From Streptomyces sp. 2131.1 (GTDB lineage Bacteria; Actinomycetota; Actinomycetes; Streptomycetales; Streptomycetaceae): 64,000 nt of DNA. The notes beneath the pieces are model-generated. The model made no database searches and was not told where the DNA came from. It saw only the letters and a program-made list of their open reading frames with translations. The translations under genes were made by a program, and so were the position numbers. Positions within the stretch are counted from its first letter, which is position 1. Each line of letters begins with the position of its first letter. This document shows, piece after piece, positions 16,870 to 24,699 of this stretch. Location of the stretch: the NCBI RefSeq assembly GCF_900105515.1, contig NZ_FNSY01000001.1, positions 4,638,001-4,702,000 on the forward strand. Direction: 5' to 3'.

Positions 16870-17742
16870 TCACCGCGGGACCCGGACCACACCCTCCTGG
16901 ATGACGGTGATCGCCAGGCGGCCGTCCTGCGTGTAGATGCGTGCCTGGCCGAGGCCGCGCCCGCCGGACGCGGACGGCGACTCCTGGTCGTACAGCAGCC
17001 ACTCGTCGGCCCGGAACGGCCGGTGGAACCACATCGCGTGGTCCAGGCTCGCGCCCACCACGTCACCGACCGCCCAGCCGCCGCGCCCGTGGGCGAGCAG
17101 CACGGAGTCGAGCAGCGTCATGTCGGAGACGTACGTCGCCATGCAGACGTGCAGCAGCGGGTCGTCGGCCAGCTTGCCGTTGGTACGGAACCACACCTGG
17201 GACCTGGGCTCGCGCGGCTCGCCCACCGTGCCGAACGGCGGCGCGTCCACGTACCGCAGATCGACCGCGGCCCGGGCCTCGACCAGCCGGCCGACCATGC
17301 CGGGGTCGCTGAACCGGTCGGCGTACCGCGGCAGCATCTCGGCGGCCGTGGGCAGTGTCTCGGGGTCCGGCGCGGGCGGCATGTCCGCCTGGTGCTCAAG
17401 ACCCTCCTCGTACGTCTGGAAGGACGCGGAGAGGTGGAAGATCGGCTGCCCGTGCTGGACGGCGACGACCCGGCGCGTGGCGAAGGACCGGCCGTCGCGG
17501 ATGCGGTCGACGGTGTAGACGATCGGCGCGCCCGGGTCGCCCATCCGCAGGAAGTACGCGTGCAGCGAGTGGGCCGACCTGTCGGCGGGGACGGTGCGGC
17601 CCGCGGCGACGAGCGCCTGGGCCGCGACCTGCCCGCCGAAGACCCGGGGTACGACCGCCGAGCGGCTGGTGCCCCGGAAGATGTCCTGCTCGATCCGCTC
17701 CAGGTCGAGCAGATCGAGCAGGGAATCGAGTGCGGTGCTCAT
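16870..17742 (-). CDS. tesB: Acyl-CoA thioesterase II
   Basis: Hydrolyses acyl-CoA to free acid and CoA. 290 residues forming a double hotdog fold. N-terminal hotdog: VFGGQVAAQALVAAGRTVP; C-terminal hotdog: ASLDHAMWFHRPF (active-site Asp) and GRGLGQARIYTQDG (active-site Gln). It starts 17 bases after the acyl-CoA dehydrogenase stop on the same strand and is surely cotranscribed with it, linking it to fatty or branched acyl-CoA turnover. Confidence 0.93.
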   Translation of the reverse strand: MSTALDSLLDLLDLERIEQDIFRGTSRSAVVPRVFGGQVAAQALVAAGRTVPADRSAHSLHAYFLRMGDPGAPIVYTVDRIRDGRSFATRRVVAVQHGQPIFHLSASFQTYEEGLEHQADMPPAPDPETLPTAAEMLPRYADRFSDPGMVGRLVEARAAVDLRYVDAPPFGTVGEPREPRSQVWFRTNGKLADDPLLHVCMATYVSDMTLLDSVLLAHGRGGWAVGDVVGASLDHAMWFHRPFRADEWLLYDQESPSASGGRGLGQARIYTQDGRLAITVIQEGVVRVPR

Positions 17743-17758
17743 GGGAGGGAGGCGGTCC

Positions 17759-18916
17759 CTACAGGCCCATGGACTTGGCGATGATCGACTTCATGACCTC
17801 GCTGGTGCCGCCGTAGATGCGGTTGACGCGGTTGTCCGCGTACAGGCGGGCGATCGGGTACTCGTTCATGAAGCCGTAGCCGCCGTGCAGCTGGAGGCAG
17901 CGGTCGATCACGCGGTGCGCGACCTCGGTGCAGAACAGCTTCGCGGAGGCGGCCTCGGCGGCGGTCAGCTCACCGGCGTCCAGTGCCTCCAGCGCGCGGT
18001 CGGCGACGGCCTGGGCCGCGTCCACCTCGGCCTGGCAGGCGGCCAGCTCGAACTTGGTGTTCTGGAACGAGGCGACGGTCTTGCCGAAGACGGTGCGCTC
18101 CTGCACGTACTCCTTGGCGAACCGCACGGCGGCGGCGGCCTGGGCGTACGCGCCGAAGGCGATGCCCCAGCGCTCGGAGGCCAGGTTGGTGCCGAGGTAG
18201 CCGAAGCCCTTGTTCTCCTCGCCGAGCAGGTCCTCGGCCGGCACCTTCACGTCGACGAACGCCAGCTCGGCGGTGTCGGAGACGCGCAGCCCGAGCTTGT
18301 CGAGCTTGCGGCCGATGGAGTAGCCCTCGGACTTGGTGTCCACGGCGAACAGCGAGATGCCGAAGCGGCGGTCGTCCTCGCGCGGGGCGGAGGTGCGGGC
18401 GCAGACGATGACGCGGTCGGCGTGCACACCGCCGGTGATGAACGTCTTCGCGCCGTTGAGGACGTAGTGCGTGCCGTCCTCGGAGAGCTTCGCGGTGGTC
18501 TTCATGCCCGCCACGTCCGACCCGGTGCCCGGCTCGGTCATCGCGAGGGCCCACATCTCCTCGCCGGAGACGAACTTCGGCAGCCAGCGCTTCTTCTGCT
18601 CGTCGGTGGCGAGCATCTTGATGTACGGCAGCCCGAGCAGCGTGTGCACGCCGGACCCGCCGAAGGAGACACCGGCCCGGGCGGTCTCCTCGTAGATGAC
18701 GGCCTCGTACTTGTGCGAGTCGATGCCCGCACCGTCGTACTCCTCGTCGACGTTGATCCCGAAGACGCCCAGCTCACCGAGCTGCTTGTAGAACTCACGC
18801 GGCGCCTGCCCGGCCTCGAACCACTCGTCGTACACGGGCACGACCTCGGCGGCGATGAAGGCCCGGATGGTCTCCCGGAACGCCTCGTGGTCCTCGTTGA
18901 ATACCGTACGGCGCAC
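17759..18916 (-). CDS. Acyl-CoA dehydrogenase (second paralogue)
   Basis: FAD enzyme of 385 residues with the full ACAD fold: LGVFGINVDEEYDGAGID, AMTEPGTGSDVAG, FITGGVHADRVIVC, LQLHGGYGFMNEYPIARLY. At the short-chain catalytic position it has IYGGTSE with Gly instead of Glu; Glu248 in NLASERWGIAFG sits where isovaleryl- and long-chain-type enzymes place their base. It is therefore probably active with the alternative base and a different substrate range from acdH. First gene of a two-gene unit with tesB, preceded by a large palindrome. Confidence 0.9.
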   Translation of the reverse strand: MRRTVFNEDHEAFRETIRAFIAAEVVPVYDEWFEAGQAPREFYKQLGELGVFGINVDEEYDGAGIDSHKYEAVIYEETARAGVSFGGSGVHTLLGLPYIKMLATDEQKKRWLPKFVSGEEMWALAMTEPGTGSDVAGMKTTAKLSEDGTHYVLNGAKTFITGGVHADRVIVCARTSAPREDDRRFGISLFAVDTKSEGYSIGRKLDKLGLRVSDTAELAFVDVKVPAEDLLGEENKGFGYLGTNLASERWGIAFGAYAQAAAAVRFAKEYVQERTVFGKTVASFQNTKFELAACQAEVDAAQAVADRALEALDAGELTAAEAASAKLFCTEVAHRVIDRCLQLHGGYGFMNEYPIARLYADNRVNRIYGGTSEVMKSIIAKSMGL

Positions 18917-18957
18917 GGGGTGCCTCCCTGGTGGCTGCGACTTCTACGTCTTCTGGG

Positions 18958-18985
18958 GCATGGCTAAGCGCTTGCTCAGCCATGC
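18958..18985. promoter_or_regulatory. Palindromic operator upstream of the acyl-CoA dehydrogenase
   Basis: Left arm GCATGGCTAAGC and right arm GCTCAGCCATGC form an inverted repeat of 12 bases per arm with one mismatch and a 4-base centre. It is about 42 bases before the start codon, a normal place for a TetR/FadR-type repressor. No such regulator gene is adjacent. Confidence 0.7.
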
Positions 18986-19169
18986 TTAAAAGTTACCCGG
19001 CGGTCACGGGGCTGTCCAGGGTGATGCTGAGCACGCGAATGCCGCCGTCCGGACCGGGGGCGATTCATCCGTTCCGGTGGGTGAGTGGACGAAACGTACA
19101 CTTCAGTCCGGCGCCACAGGCGCCTAGCGTCGCTCCGGCACACGCACCCCAAGGAAGGGCACACCCGTC

Positions 19170-20138
19170 ATGAGCAGCAACGACACGCCGCGCGGCCCCG
19201 TCGACTCCTCCCGCATCCCGCGGTACGCCGGGCCCGCGACGTTCGCCCGGCTGCCCCGGCTCGACGAGGTGGGTACGGCGGACGTGGCCGTCGTCGGGGT
19301 GCCGTTCGACTCGGGTGTCTCCTACCGGCCCGGCGCCCGCTTCGGCGGCAACGCGATCCGCGAGGCCTCGCGGCTGCTGCGCCCCTACAACCCGGCGCAG
19401 GACGCCTCGCCCTTCGCGCTGGCGCAGGTCGCCGACGCCGGGGACATCGCGGCCAACCCCTTCAACATCGAGGAGGCCGTGGAGACCGTCGAGGCCGCGG
19501 CCGACGCGCTGCTCGACACCGGCGCCCGGCTGATGACGCTCGGCGGCGACCACACCATCGCGCTGCCCCTGCTGCGGTCCGTGGCCAAGAAGCACGGGCC
19601 GGTCGCGCTGCTCCACTTCGACGCCCACCTCGACACCTGGGACACCTACTTCGGCGCCGCCTACACGCACGGCACCCCGTTCCGCCGGGCCGTCGAGGAG
19701 GGCATCCTCGACACCTCGGCGCTCTCCCACGTCGGCACGCGCGGCCCGCTCTACGGCAAGCAGGACCTGACCGACGACGCCAAGATGGGCTTCGGGATCG
19801 TCACCTCCGCCGACGTGATGCGGCGCGGCGTCGACGAGATCACCGACCAGCTGCGCCAGCGCATCGGCGACCGGCCGCTGTACATCTCCATCGACATCGA
19901 CGTGCTCGACCCGGCCCACGCGCCCGGCACCGGCACCCCCGAGGCCGGCGGCCTCACCTCCCGCGAGCTGCTGGAGATCGTGCGCGGCCTCTCCTCCTGC
20001 CACCTGGTCTCCGCCGACCTGGTCGAGGTCGCCCCCGCGTACGATCACGCGGAGATCACCTCCGTCGCCGCCTCGCACACCGCGTACGAGCTGACGACGA
20101 TCATGACCCGCCAGATCGCGGAGGCACGGCAGCCTTGA
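19170..20138 (+). CDS. speB: Agmatinase/guanidinobutyrase-type ureohydrolase
   Basis: Binuclear Mn hydrolase that releases urea from agmatine or a related guanidino compound. 322 residues with all metal motifs: LGGDHTIALP, LHFDAHLDTWDTY, and SIDIDVLDPAHAPGTGTPE. AAGGAAGGG precedes the ATG. Its last codons overlap the TTG start of the TPP enzyme, so the pair is coupled. Sequence alone does not decide between agmatine, guanidinobutyrate and other guanidino acids. Confidence 0.9.
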   Translation: MSSNDTPRGPVDSSRIPRYAGPATFARLPRLDEVGTADVAVVGVPFDSGVSYRPGARFGGNAIREASRLLRPYNPAQDASPFALAQVADAGDIAANPFNIEEAVETVEAAADALLDTGARLMTLGGDHTIALPLLRSVAKKHGPVALLHFDAHLDTWDTYFGAAYTHGTPFRRAVEEGILDTSALSHVGTRGPLYGKQDLTDDAKMGFGIVTSADVMRRGVDEITDQLRQRIGDRPLYISIDIDVLDPAHAPGTGTPEAGGLTSRELLEIVRGLSSCHLVSADLVEVAPAYDHAEITSVAASHTAYELTTIMTRQIAEARQP

Positions 20139-21820
20139 GTCACGACCACCACGACGAGCGGCCCGAGCTGACCCCGGCGCAGATCGAGGCAGCGCTGAAC
20201 CCCCCGCCCGGACGCACCGGCGGCGACCTCGTCGTCGAGACGCTGCGGGGCCTCGGCGCGACCACCGTCTTCGGGCTGCCCGGACAGCACGCGCTGGCGC
20301 TGTTCGACGCGCTGCGCCGCTCGTCGCTGGAGTACGTCGGGCTGCGCGTCGAGAACAACGCGGGTTTCGCCGCCGACGCCTACGGCCGGATCACCGGCGA
20401 GGTCGCCCCGCTGTTCCTGTCGACCGGGCCCGGCGCCCTGACCTCGCTCGCCGCCCTCCAGGAGGCGGCGGCCGCCTCCGCGCCGGTGCTCGCGGTCTCC
20501 AGCCAGGTGCCGGTCCGGGGTCTGGGCGGCGGGCGCCACGGCCACCTGCACGAGCTGCGCGACCAGCAGGCGTCGTTCCGGGACGTGGTGAAGTCCGTCC
20601 ACACCGTGCGCGCGGCCTCACAGATCCCGTCCGCGATCGCCGCCGCCTGGGAGTCCGCGCTGACGGCTCCGCACGGCCCCGTCTGGGTCGAGATCCCGCA
20701 GGACGTCCTGGACGCCGCGACGGCGCTGCCCGCCGTCGTGGCCCCCGACGCCACCCCGCGCGAGCTGCACGCCCGCCCGGAACTGATCGCGGTCGCCGCC
20801 CACCTGCTTGCCAACGCCGAACGCCCGGCGATCGTCGCGGGCGGCGGGGTCGTACGGTCGGACGCCTCCGGGAAGCTGCGGGCGCTGGCCGAGAAGCTGA
20901 ACGCCCCGGTCGTCACCACGTACGGCGGCAAGGGCGCCTTCCCGTGGGGCCACCCGCTCTCGCTCCAGTCCTGGGTGGAGGACCGGCACATCACCGGCTT
21001 CCTGGAGGACGCCGACGTCCTGCTCGTCGTCGGCTCCGGACTCGGTGAACTCTCCTCGAACTACTACACGCTCGCCCCGCGCGGCCGGGTCGTCCAGATC
21101 GAGGCGGACGCCGGCAAGCTGGAGGCCAACCTCCCGGCGCTCGGCATCCACGCGGACGCCCGCGACGCGCTCGCCGACCTCATCGACGCGGTCGCCCCGC
21201 GCGAGGACCCGGCAGCGGCGGAGCGCGTCGCCGGGGTGCTCCGCCGCGTACGGGACCGGATCGGCGGGCAGGGACGCGACCTGGAGCAGGACATCCTGGC
21301 CGCGATCCGCACCGCCCTGCCCGACGCCTCGCCCAGCTTCTGGGACATGACGATCCTCGGCTACTGGGCCTGGGCCGCGTTCGACGCCCGCCGCCCCAAC
21401 ACCATGCACTCCGCGCAGGGCGCCGGCGGTCTCGGCTACGCGTTCCCGGCGGCGCTCGGCGCGGCGGTCGCCGACCCGACCCGGCCGGTCCTCGCGGTCT
21501 CCGGCGACGGCGGCGCGATGTACTCGGTCGCGGAACTGGCCACCGCCCGGCAGTACGGCCTGCCGGTCACCTGGCTGATCGTCGACGACGGCGGCTACGG
21601 CATCCTGCGCGAGTACCTGACCGGCGCCTTCGGCGAGACCACCGGCACGGAGCTGGCCCGCCCGGACTTCACCGCCCTCGCCGAGTCCTTCGGCGTCCCG
21701 GCCGTCCGTACGAGCCCCGAGACGCTGGCCGCGGACCTGGCGGAGGCCTTCGGACGGCCCGGCCCCTCGGTCGTCGTACTCCCGGCCCTGCTGAAGATGT
21801 TCGAGCCGACGCACCTGTAG
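20135..21820 (+). CDS. Thiamine-diphosphate enzyme (acetolactate synthase-like)
   Basis: 561-residue protein of the TPP-dependent decarboxylase/carboligase superfamily: N-terminal PYR domain (GATTVFGLPGQHALALFDAL, catalytic Glu in RVENNAGFAADAYGR), central Rossmann-type domain, C-terminal PP domain (SGDGGAMYSVAELATA). After GDG the expected cofactor Asn is Asp (LIVDDGGYGIL), an uncommon variant. The start is TTG, overlapping the ureohydrolase stop as TTGA with GGAGG upstream. Substrate unknown; coupling with the ureohydrolase suggests a role in guanidino or amine-acid catabolism. Confidence 0.85.
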   Translation: MSHDHHDERPELTPAQIEAALNPPPGRTGGDLVVETLRGLGATTVFGLPGQHALALFDALRRSSLEYVGLRVENNAGFAADAYGRITGEVAPLFLSTGPGALTSLAALQEAAAASAPVLAVSSQVPVRGLGGGRHGHLHELRDQQASFRDVVKSVHTVRAASQIPSAIAAAWESALTAPHGPVWVEIPQDVLDAATALPAVVAPDATPRELHARPELIAVAAHLLANAERPAIVAGGGVVRSDASGKLRALAEKLNAPVVTTYGGKGAFPWGHPLSLQSWVEDRHITGFLEDADVLLVVGSGLGELSSNYYTLAPRGRVVQIEADAGKLEANLPALGIHADARDALADLIDAVAPREDPAAAERVAGVLRRVRDRIGGQGRDLEQDILAAIRTALPDASPSFWDMTILGYWAWAAFDARRPNTMHSAQGAGGLGYAFPAALGAAVADPTRPVLAVSGDGGAMYSVAELATARQYGLPVTWLIVDDGGYGILREYLTGAFGETTGTELARPDFTALAESFGVPAVRTSPETLAADLAEAFGRPGPSVVVLPALLKMFEPTHL

Positions 21821-21850
21821 GGGCTTTCGTCCGGACCGTGCCGGCTCGCG

Positions 21851-21877
21851 GGCCCGGGGCCGTCGCGGCCCCGGGCC
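21851..21877. terminator. Hairpin terminator after the TPP enzyme
   Basis: Perfect 12-base stem GGCCCGGGGCCG/CGGCCCCGGGCC with a 3-base loop in the 60-base gap between two convergent genes. Confidence 0.85.
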
Positions 21878-21880
21878 GGT

Positions 21881-22240
21881 TCACCTCGCGGCGGCCCCCA
21901 GCGCCCTCTCCTGCGCCAGACACCCCTTGAGGAAGTCGTCGCGCTGCGCGTGGTTCAGGCTTCCCGGCAGCTCCCTCGACCGCGGCAGCAGCTCGGGGAT
22001 CGACCGGAACACCTTCACGGCCTCCCCGCCCCTGGGCGACTTCTGGGCGCGCATGAGATGGGACATCACCCGGGGCAGATGGAGCTTCAGCGTGCCCCGC
22101 GGGTTCTCGGACGCCTTGGCCAGGGTCGTCCGGTTGTCCAGCTTCGCCCTCCCGTCCGGCGCGCCGAGCCGTTCGAGCGCCGCCAGCGCCGCGTACAGCT
22201 GTCCGCAGCGATAGGCGTCCGTGGGCTGACCGTCGGCCAT
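21881..22240 (-). CDS. Small protein resembling the C-terminal (Cas11c-like) part of Cas8c/Csd1
   Basis: 119 residues; the ATG at 22240 has GGGAGGA five to six bases upstream, which sets the start. From about residue 8 (AYRCGQLYAALAALER) to the end (SLNHAQRDDFLKGCLAQERA) it follows the pattern of the C-terminal helical region of the type I-C CRISPR protein Csd1/Cas8c (there: ...GRLFAVLE..., AS..P..VF..L...HL.KL, SL..Q..FALGYYHQR). In type I-C systems an internal start in cas8c yields just this segment as the small subunit Cas11c (established knowledge). No cas gene or repeat array is in the window, so this is an orphan. Family assignment is by eye. Confidence 0.55.
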   Translation of the reverse strand: MADGQPTDAYRCGQLYAALAALERLGAPDGRAKLDNRTTLAKASENPRGTLKLHLPRVMSHLMRAQKSPRGGEAVKVFRSIPELLPRSRELPGSLNHAQRDDFLKGCLAQERALGAAAR

Positions 22241-22370
22241 GTGTTCCTCCCGTTGATCCACCGGCGGACGTCATGACTACCCACCCCGCGGTGGCGGCGA
22301 ACCCCACGTCAACGACCCGTACGGGCTTCCGGCCCCCCACGAGTCGTCCCGCCCGTCCGGAGGGGCGCTG

Positions 22371-22841
22371 TCACTCGGCGCTGGGGACCGAGAGGGGCTT
22401 GCCGGGAGCGTTCTTCTTCGCTTCCGCCATCTGCTGACCGAGCTCGGTCAGGCGATTACGGCCCATGGCCTCGCGCACGTCGGGGAACCACTCCTTCTCC
22501 TCTTCCTCGACGTGGTGGCGGACGTTCTCGATGAGGACGGTCATCTTGGCGTCGAAGCGCTCGTCGGCGGGGTCGAGATCCTTCAGCTCCGACAGCAGCC
22601 ACACCATGACGTGGTGCTCCTCGACGCTTTCCAGGACGTGATCCTTCGTGTCGGGCGCGGCCTCCCGGACGGCCGGGTAGAAGATCTTCTCCTCGATCCA
22701 GGTGTGGGTGGTGAGTTCGTCGATCACCCGGTCCACGATCTTCCGCTTCTCGGCGTGGGCGTTCTCGCCGGCCTTCTCGAACCGCTTGAACAGCTTCTCC
22801 ACCGTCTTGTGGTCGTCCTTGAGCAACACGATTCCGTCCAC
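22371..22841 (-). CDS. Hemerythrin-like (HHE) domain protein
   Basis: 156-residue four-helix protein that should bind a non-haem di-iron centre. Ligand histidines and acids are visible in LLKDDHKTVEKLF, THTWIEEKIFYPA, VEEHHVMVWLL and VRHHVEEEEKEWFP. The start is GTG with GGAGAA at correct spacing, which rejects a longer reading. Possible roles are oxygen/nitric oxide or iron handling; nothing in the context narrows this. It is divergent from the Ser/Thr kinase. Confidence 0.9.
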   Translation of the reverse strand: MDGIVLLKDDHKTVEKLFKRFEKAGENAHAEKRKIVDRVIDELTTHTWIEEKIFYPAVREAAPDTKDHVLESVEEHHVMVWLLSELKDLDPADERFDAKMTVLIENVRHHVEEEEKEWFPDVREAMGRNRLTELGQQMAEAKKNAPGKPLSVPSAE

Positions 22842-23035
22842 GGGGCTTCTCCTCGGCCTGGGGGAGGGGCGGCACGGACGCCGTCCCTGCCGCCGCCCTG
22901 TACCCGGTGCGGCGCGATCCAGCTCTTTGCCGGCGGGAGGGCTGCACACGGCTCTTCGCGGGTACGCGGCGTCTCAAGGAGCGTCGGGTCCGGATCACCG
23001 ACTGGCGTAAGCCCCCCAACGCAGCAGGAGAGGGA

Positions 23036-24505
23036 ATGAGGCTTCGCGAAACTGCTCAGACCACGGCTTCCCGGCTTCACGCCGAGGTGCTCAGCGGCCG
23101 GTACCGTCTGGACGAGCTTCTCGGTTCGGGCGGTGCGGCGGACGTCTACCGGGGCCTCGACCTGCGGATGAGACGACCGGTCGCGGTCAAGGTCTTCCGG
23201 CCGGACGCCTGCCTCGACGCCGAGGAGAGCTGGCGGAGCGAAGCGGAGATCCTGGCCCGGCTGCACCACCCCGGACTGGTCACCGCCTTCGACGCCGGGC
23301 ACCACGACGGGCGCGCCTTCCTGGTCATGCAGCTGGTCGAAGGCACCACCCTGAAGAGCCGCATCGCCCGGGGGCCGCTGACCCCCGATGCCACCGCGGC
23401 ACTCGGAGCGGGCCTCGCCCAGGCGCTCGCTCACGCGCACGAAGCCGGAATCGTCCACCGCGACGTCAAACCGTCCAACATCCTGCTGGACGCCGAACGC
23501 CGTCCGTACCTGGTCGACTTCGGCATATCCAGGCCCCTGGACGCCACCACCCGCACCGCGACCGACACACTCGTGGGCACGGCCGCCTACCTGTCCCCCG
23601 AACAGGTACTCGGCCGACCCGTGGGCCGGCCCGCCGACATCTACGCCCTCGGCCTGGTGCTCCTCGAATGCCTCACGGGCAGGATCGAATACGGCGGCGG
23701 CCCCGTCGAGGCCGCGATCGCACGGCTGCACCGCCAACCCGCCCTGCCGGCCGAGGCACCGGAGCCGTTCCGCGCCCTGCTCCGCCGGATGACGGACCAG
23801 GACGACCACGCCCGTCCCACAGCCCGCGACTGCGCCCGCGCTCTGACCGCGCCGGCCGACACGACGCCCACGGTGACCGCGCCGGCCACCACCGAGCGCC
23901 TCGCCGCCGTCCCCGAGCCGCCGGGGGCGGTCGACCGCGCGCACGCGGAACCACCGCGCGGCCGGGACGACGACGCTCCCGGCACCCCCCGGCGAGGGCG
24001 CACCGTCATGGCCGGCGGGGGCGCCGCCCTCGCCGCCGTGGCGGCGGTCGTGCTCGCCGTCACCGGCAGTTCCGCCCCTCCCGACACCGAGCGGACCGCA
24101 CCGCCGGCGTCCACCGCTCCCGCCGAGAGCACCCGTGCCCCCGACGGCGGAGGCGAGCGCGGGGCGACGACCGCACCGCCACCGGCGGTACGGTCCTCGG
24201 CCCCGCACGACGCGGCCGGTACGCGCAGGGCCGACGCACCCTCGCCCGGCACCTCCTCCGCCTCGCCCGGCGAATCCGCCGCCGGCACCGGCTCGAAGGA
24301 TGCGACCCCCACGGCGACACCCACGCCGAGCACCGCGCCCACCACCTCGAACACCCCGCCCAGCGCGTCGATCACCCCGAGTGACGGGACCACATCCGCA
24401 CCGGCGACACCGAGCACCACGGCGAGCGAGTCCCCCTGGCAGCCACCCGGCCGGGCCAAGGAGACAGGCACGGCCAAGGACCGGGAGAGGGGGCGTGCCG
24501 GCTGA
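23036..24505 (+). CDS. Membrane serine/threonine protein kinase (Hanks type)
   Basis: 489 residues. Kinase domain about 25-285: glycine loop LLGSGGAADVYRGLD, Lys in RRPVAVKVF, catalytic loop IVHRDVKPSNILL, DFGISRP, activation segment VGTAAYLSPEQVLG. After a Pro/Ala linker one transmembrane segment (from residue 325, MAGGGAALAAVAAVVLAVTG) leads to an extracellular tail of about 140 residues rich in Ser, Thr, Pro and Ala, with no PASTA or other known sensor fold. The ATG follows AGGAGAGGGA. Substrates unknown; the neighbouring ABC exporter and hemerythrin gene are candidates only by position. Confidence 0.93.
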   Translation: MRLRETAQTTASRLHAEVLSGRYRLDELLGSGGAADVYRGLDLRMRRPVAVKVFRPDACLDAEESWRSEAEILARLHHPGLVTAFDAGHHDGRAFLVMQLVEGTTLKSRIARGPLTPDATAALGAGLAQALAHAHEAGIVHRDVKPSNILLDAERRPYLVDFGISRPLDATTRTATDTLVGTAAYLSPEQVLGRPVGRPADIYALGLVLLECLTGRIEYGGGPVEAAIARLHRQPALPAEAPEPFRALLRRMTDQDDHARPTARDCARALTAPADTTPTVTAPATTERLAAVPEPPGAVDRAHAEPPRGRDDDAPGTPRRGRTVMAGGGAALAAVAAVVLAVTGSSAPPDTERTAPPASTAPAESTRAPDGGGERGATTAPPPAVRSSAPHDAAGTRRADAPSPGTSSASPGESAAGTGSKDATPTATPTPSTAPTTSNTPPSASITPSDGTTSAPATPSTTASESPWQPPGRAKETGTAKDRERGRAG

Positions 24506-24597
24506 GCGCCGTGCCACTCGCGGCCCGGCAGGGACGGCCCCGGAACGTGCAGCCGCCCTGGGCCGTGTCCGGCGCGGTGCGTTCATCCGGCCGGGGA

Positions 24598-24613
24598 GGG
24601 GACCTAGGTCCCC
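24598..24613. promoter_or_regulatory. Perfect palindrome before the ABC exporter gene
   Basis: GGGGACCTAGGTCCCC is a 16-base perfect palindrome without a loop, followed by ATTTGTTAAC, which is A+T-rich for this genome. It lies between the kinase stop and the exporter start, where an operator would sit. Confidence 0.55.
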
Positions 24614-24699
24614 GGTCCCGTATTTGTTAACGCGGGATGAAATCCGCGGCGCGCCGCGTTGGTGCCTTCCGTCGGATCAGGTCGGACGGGAGGCACCGG

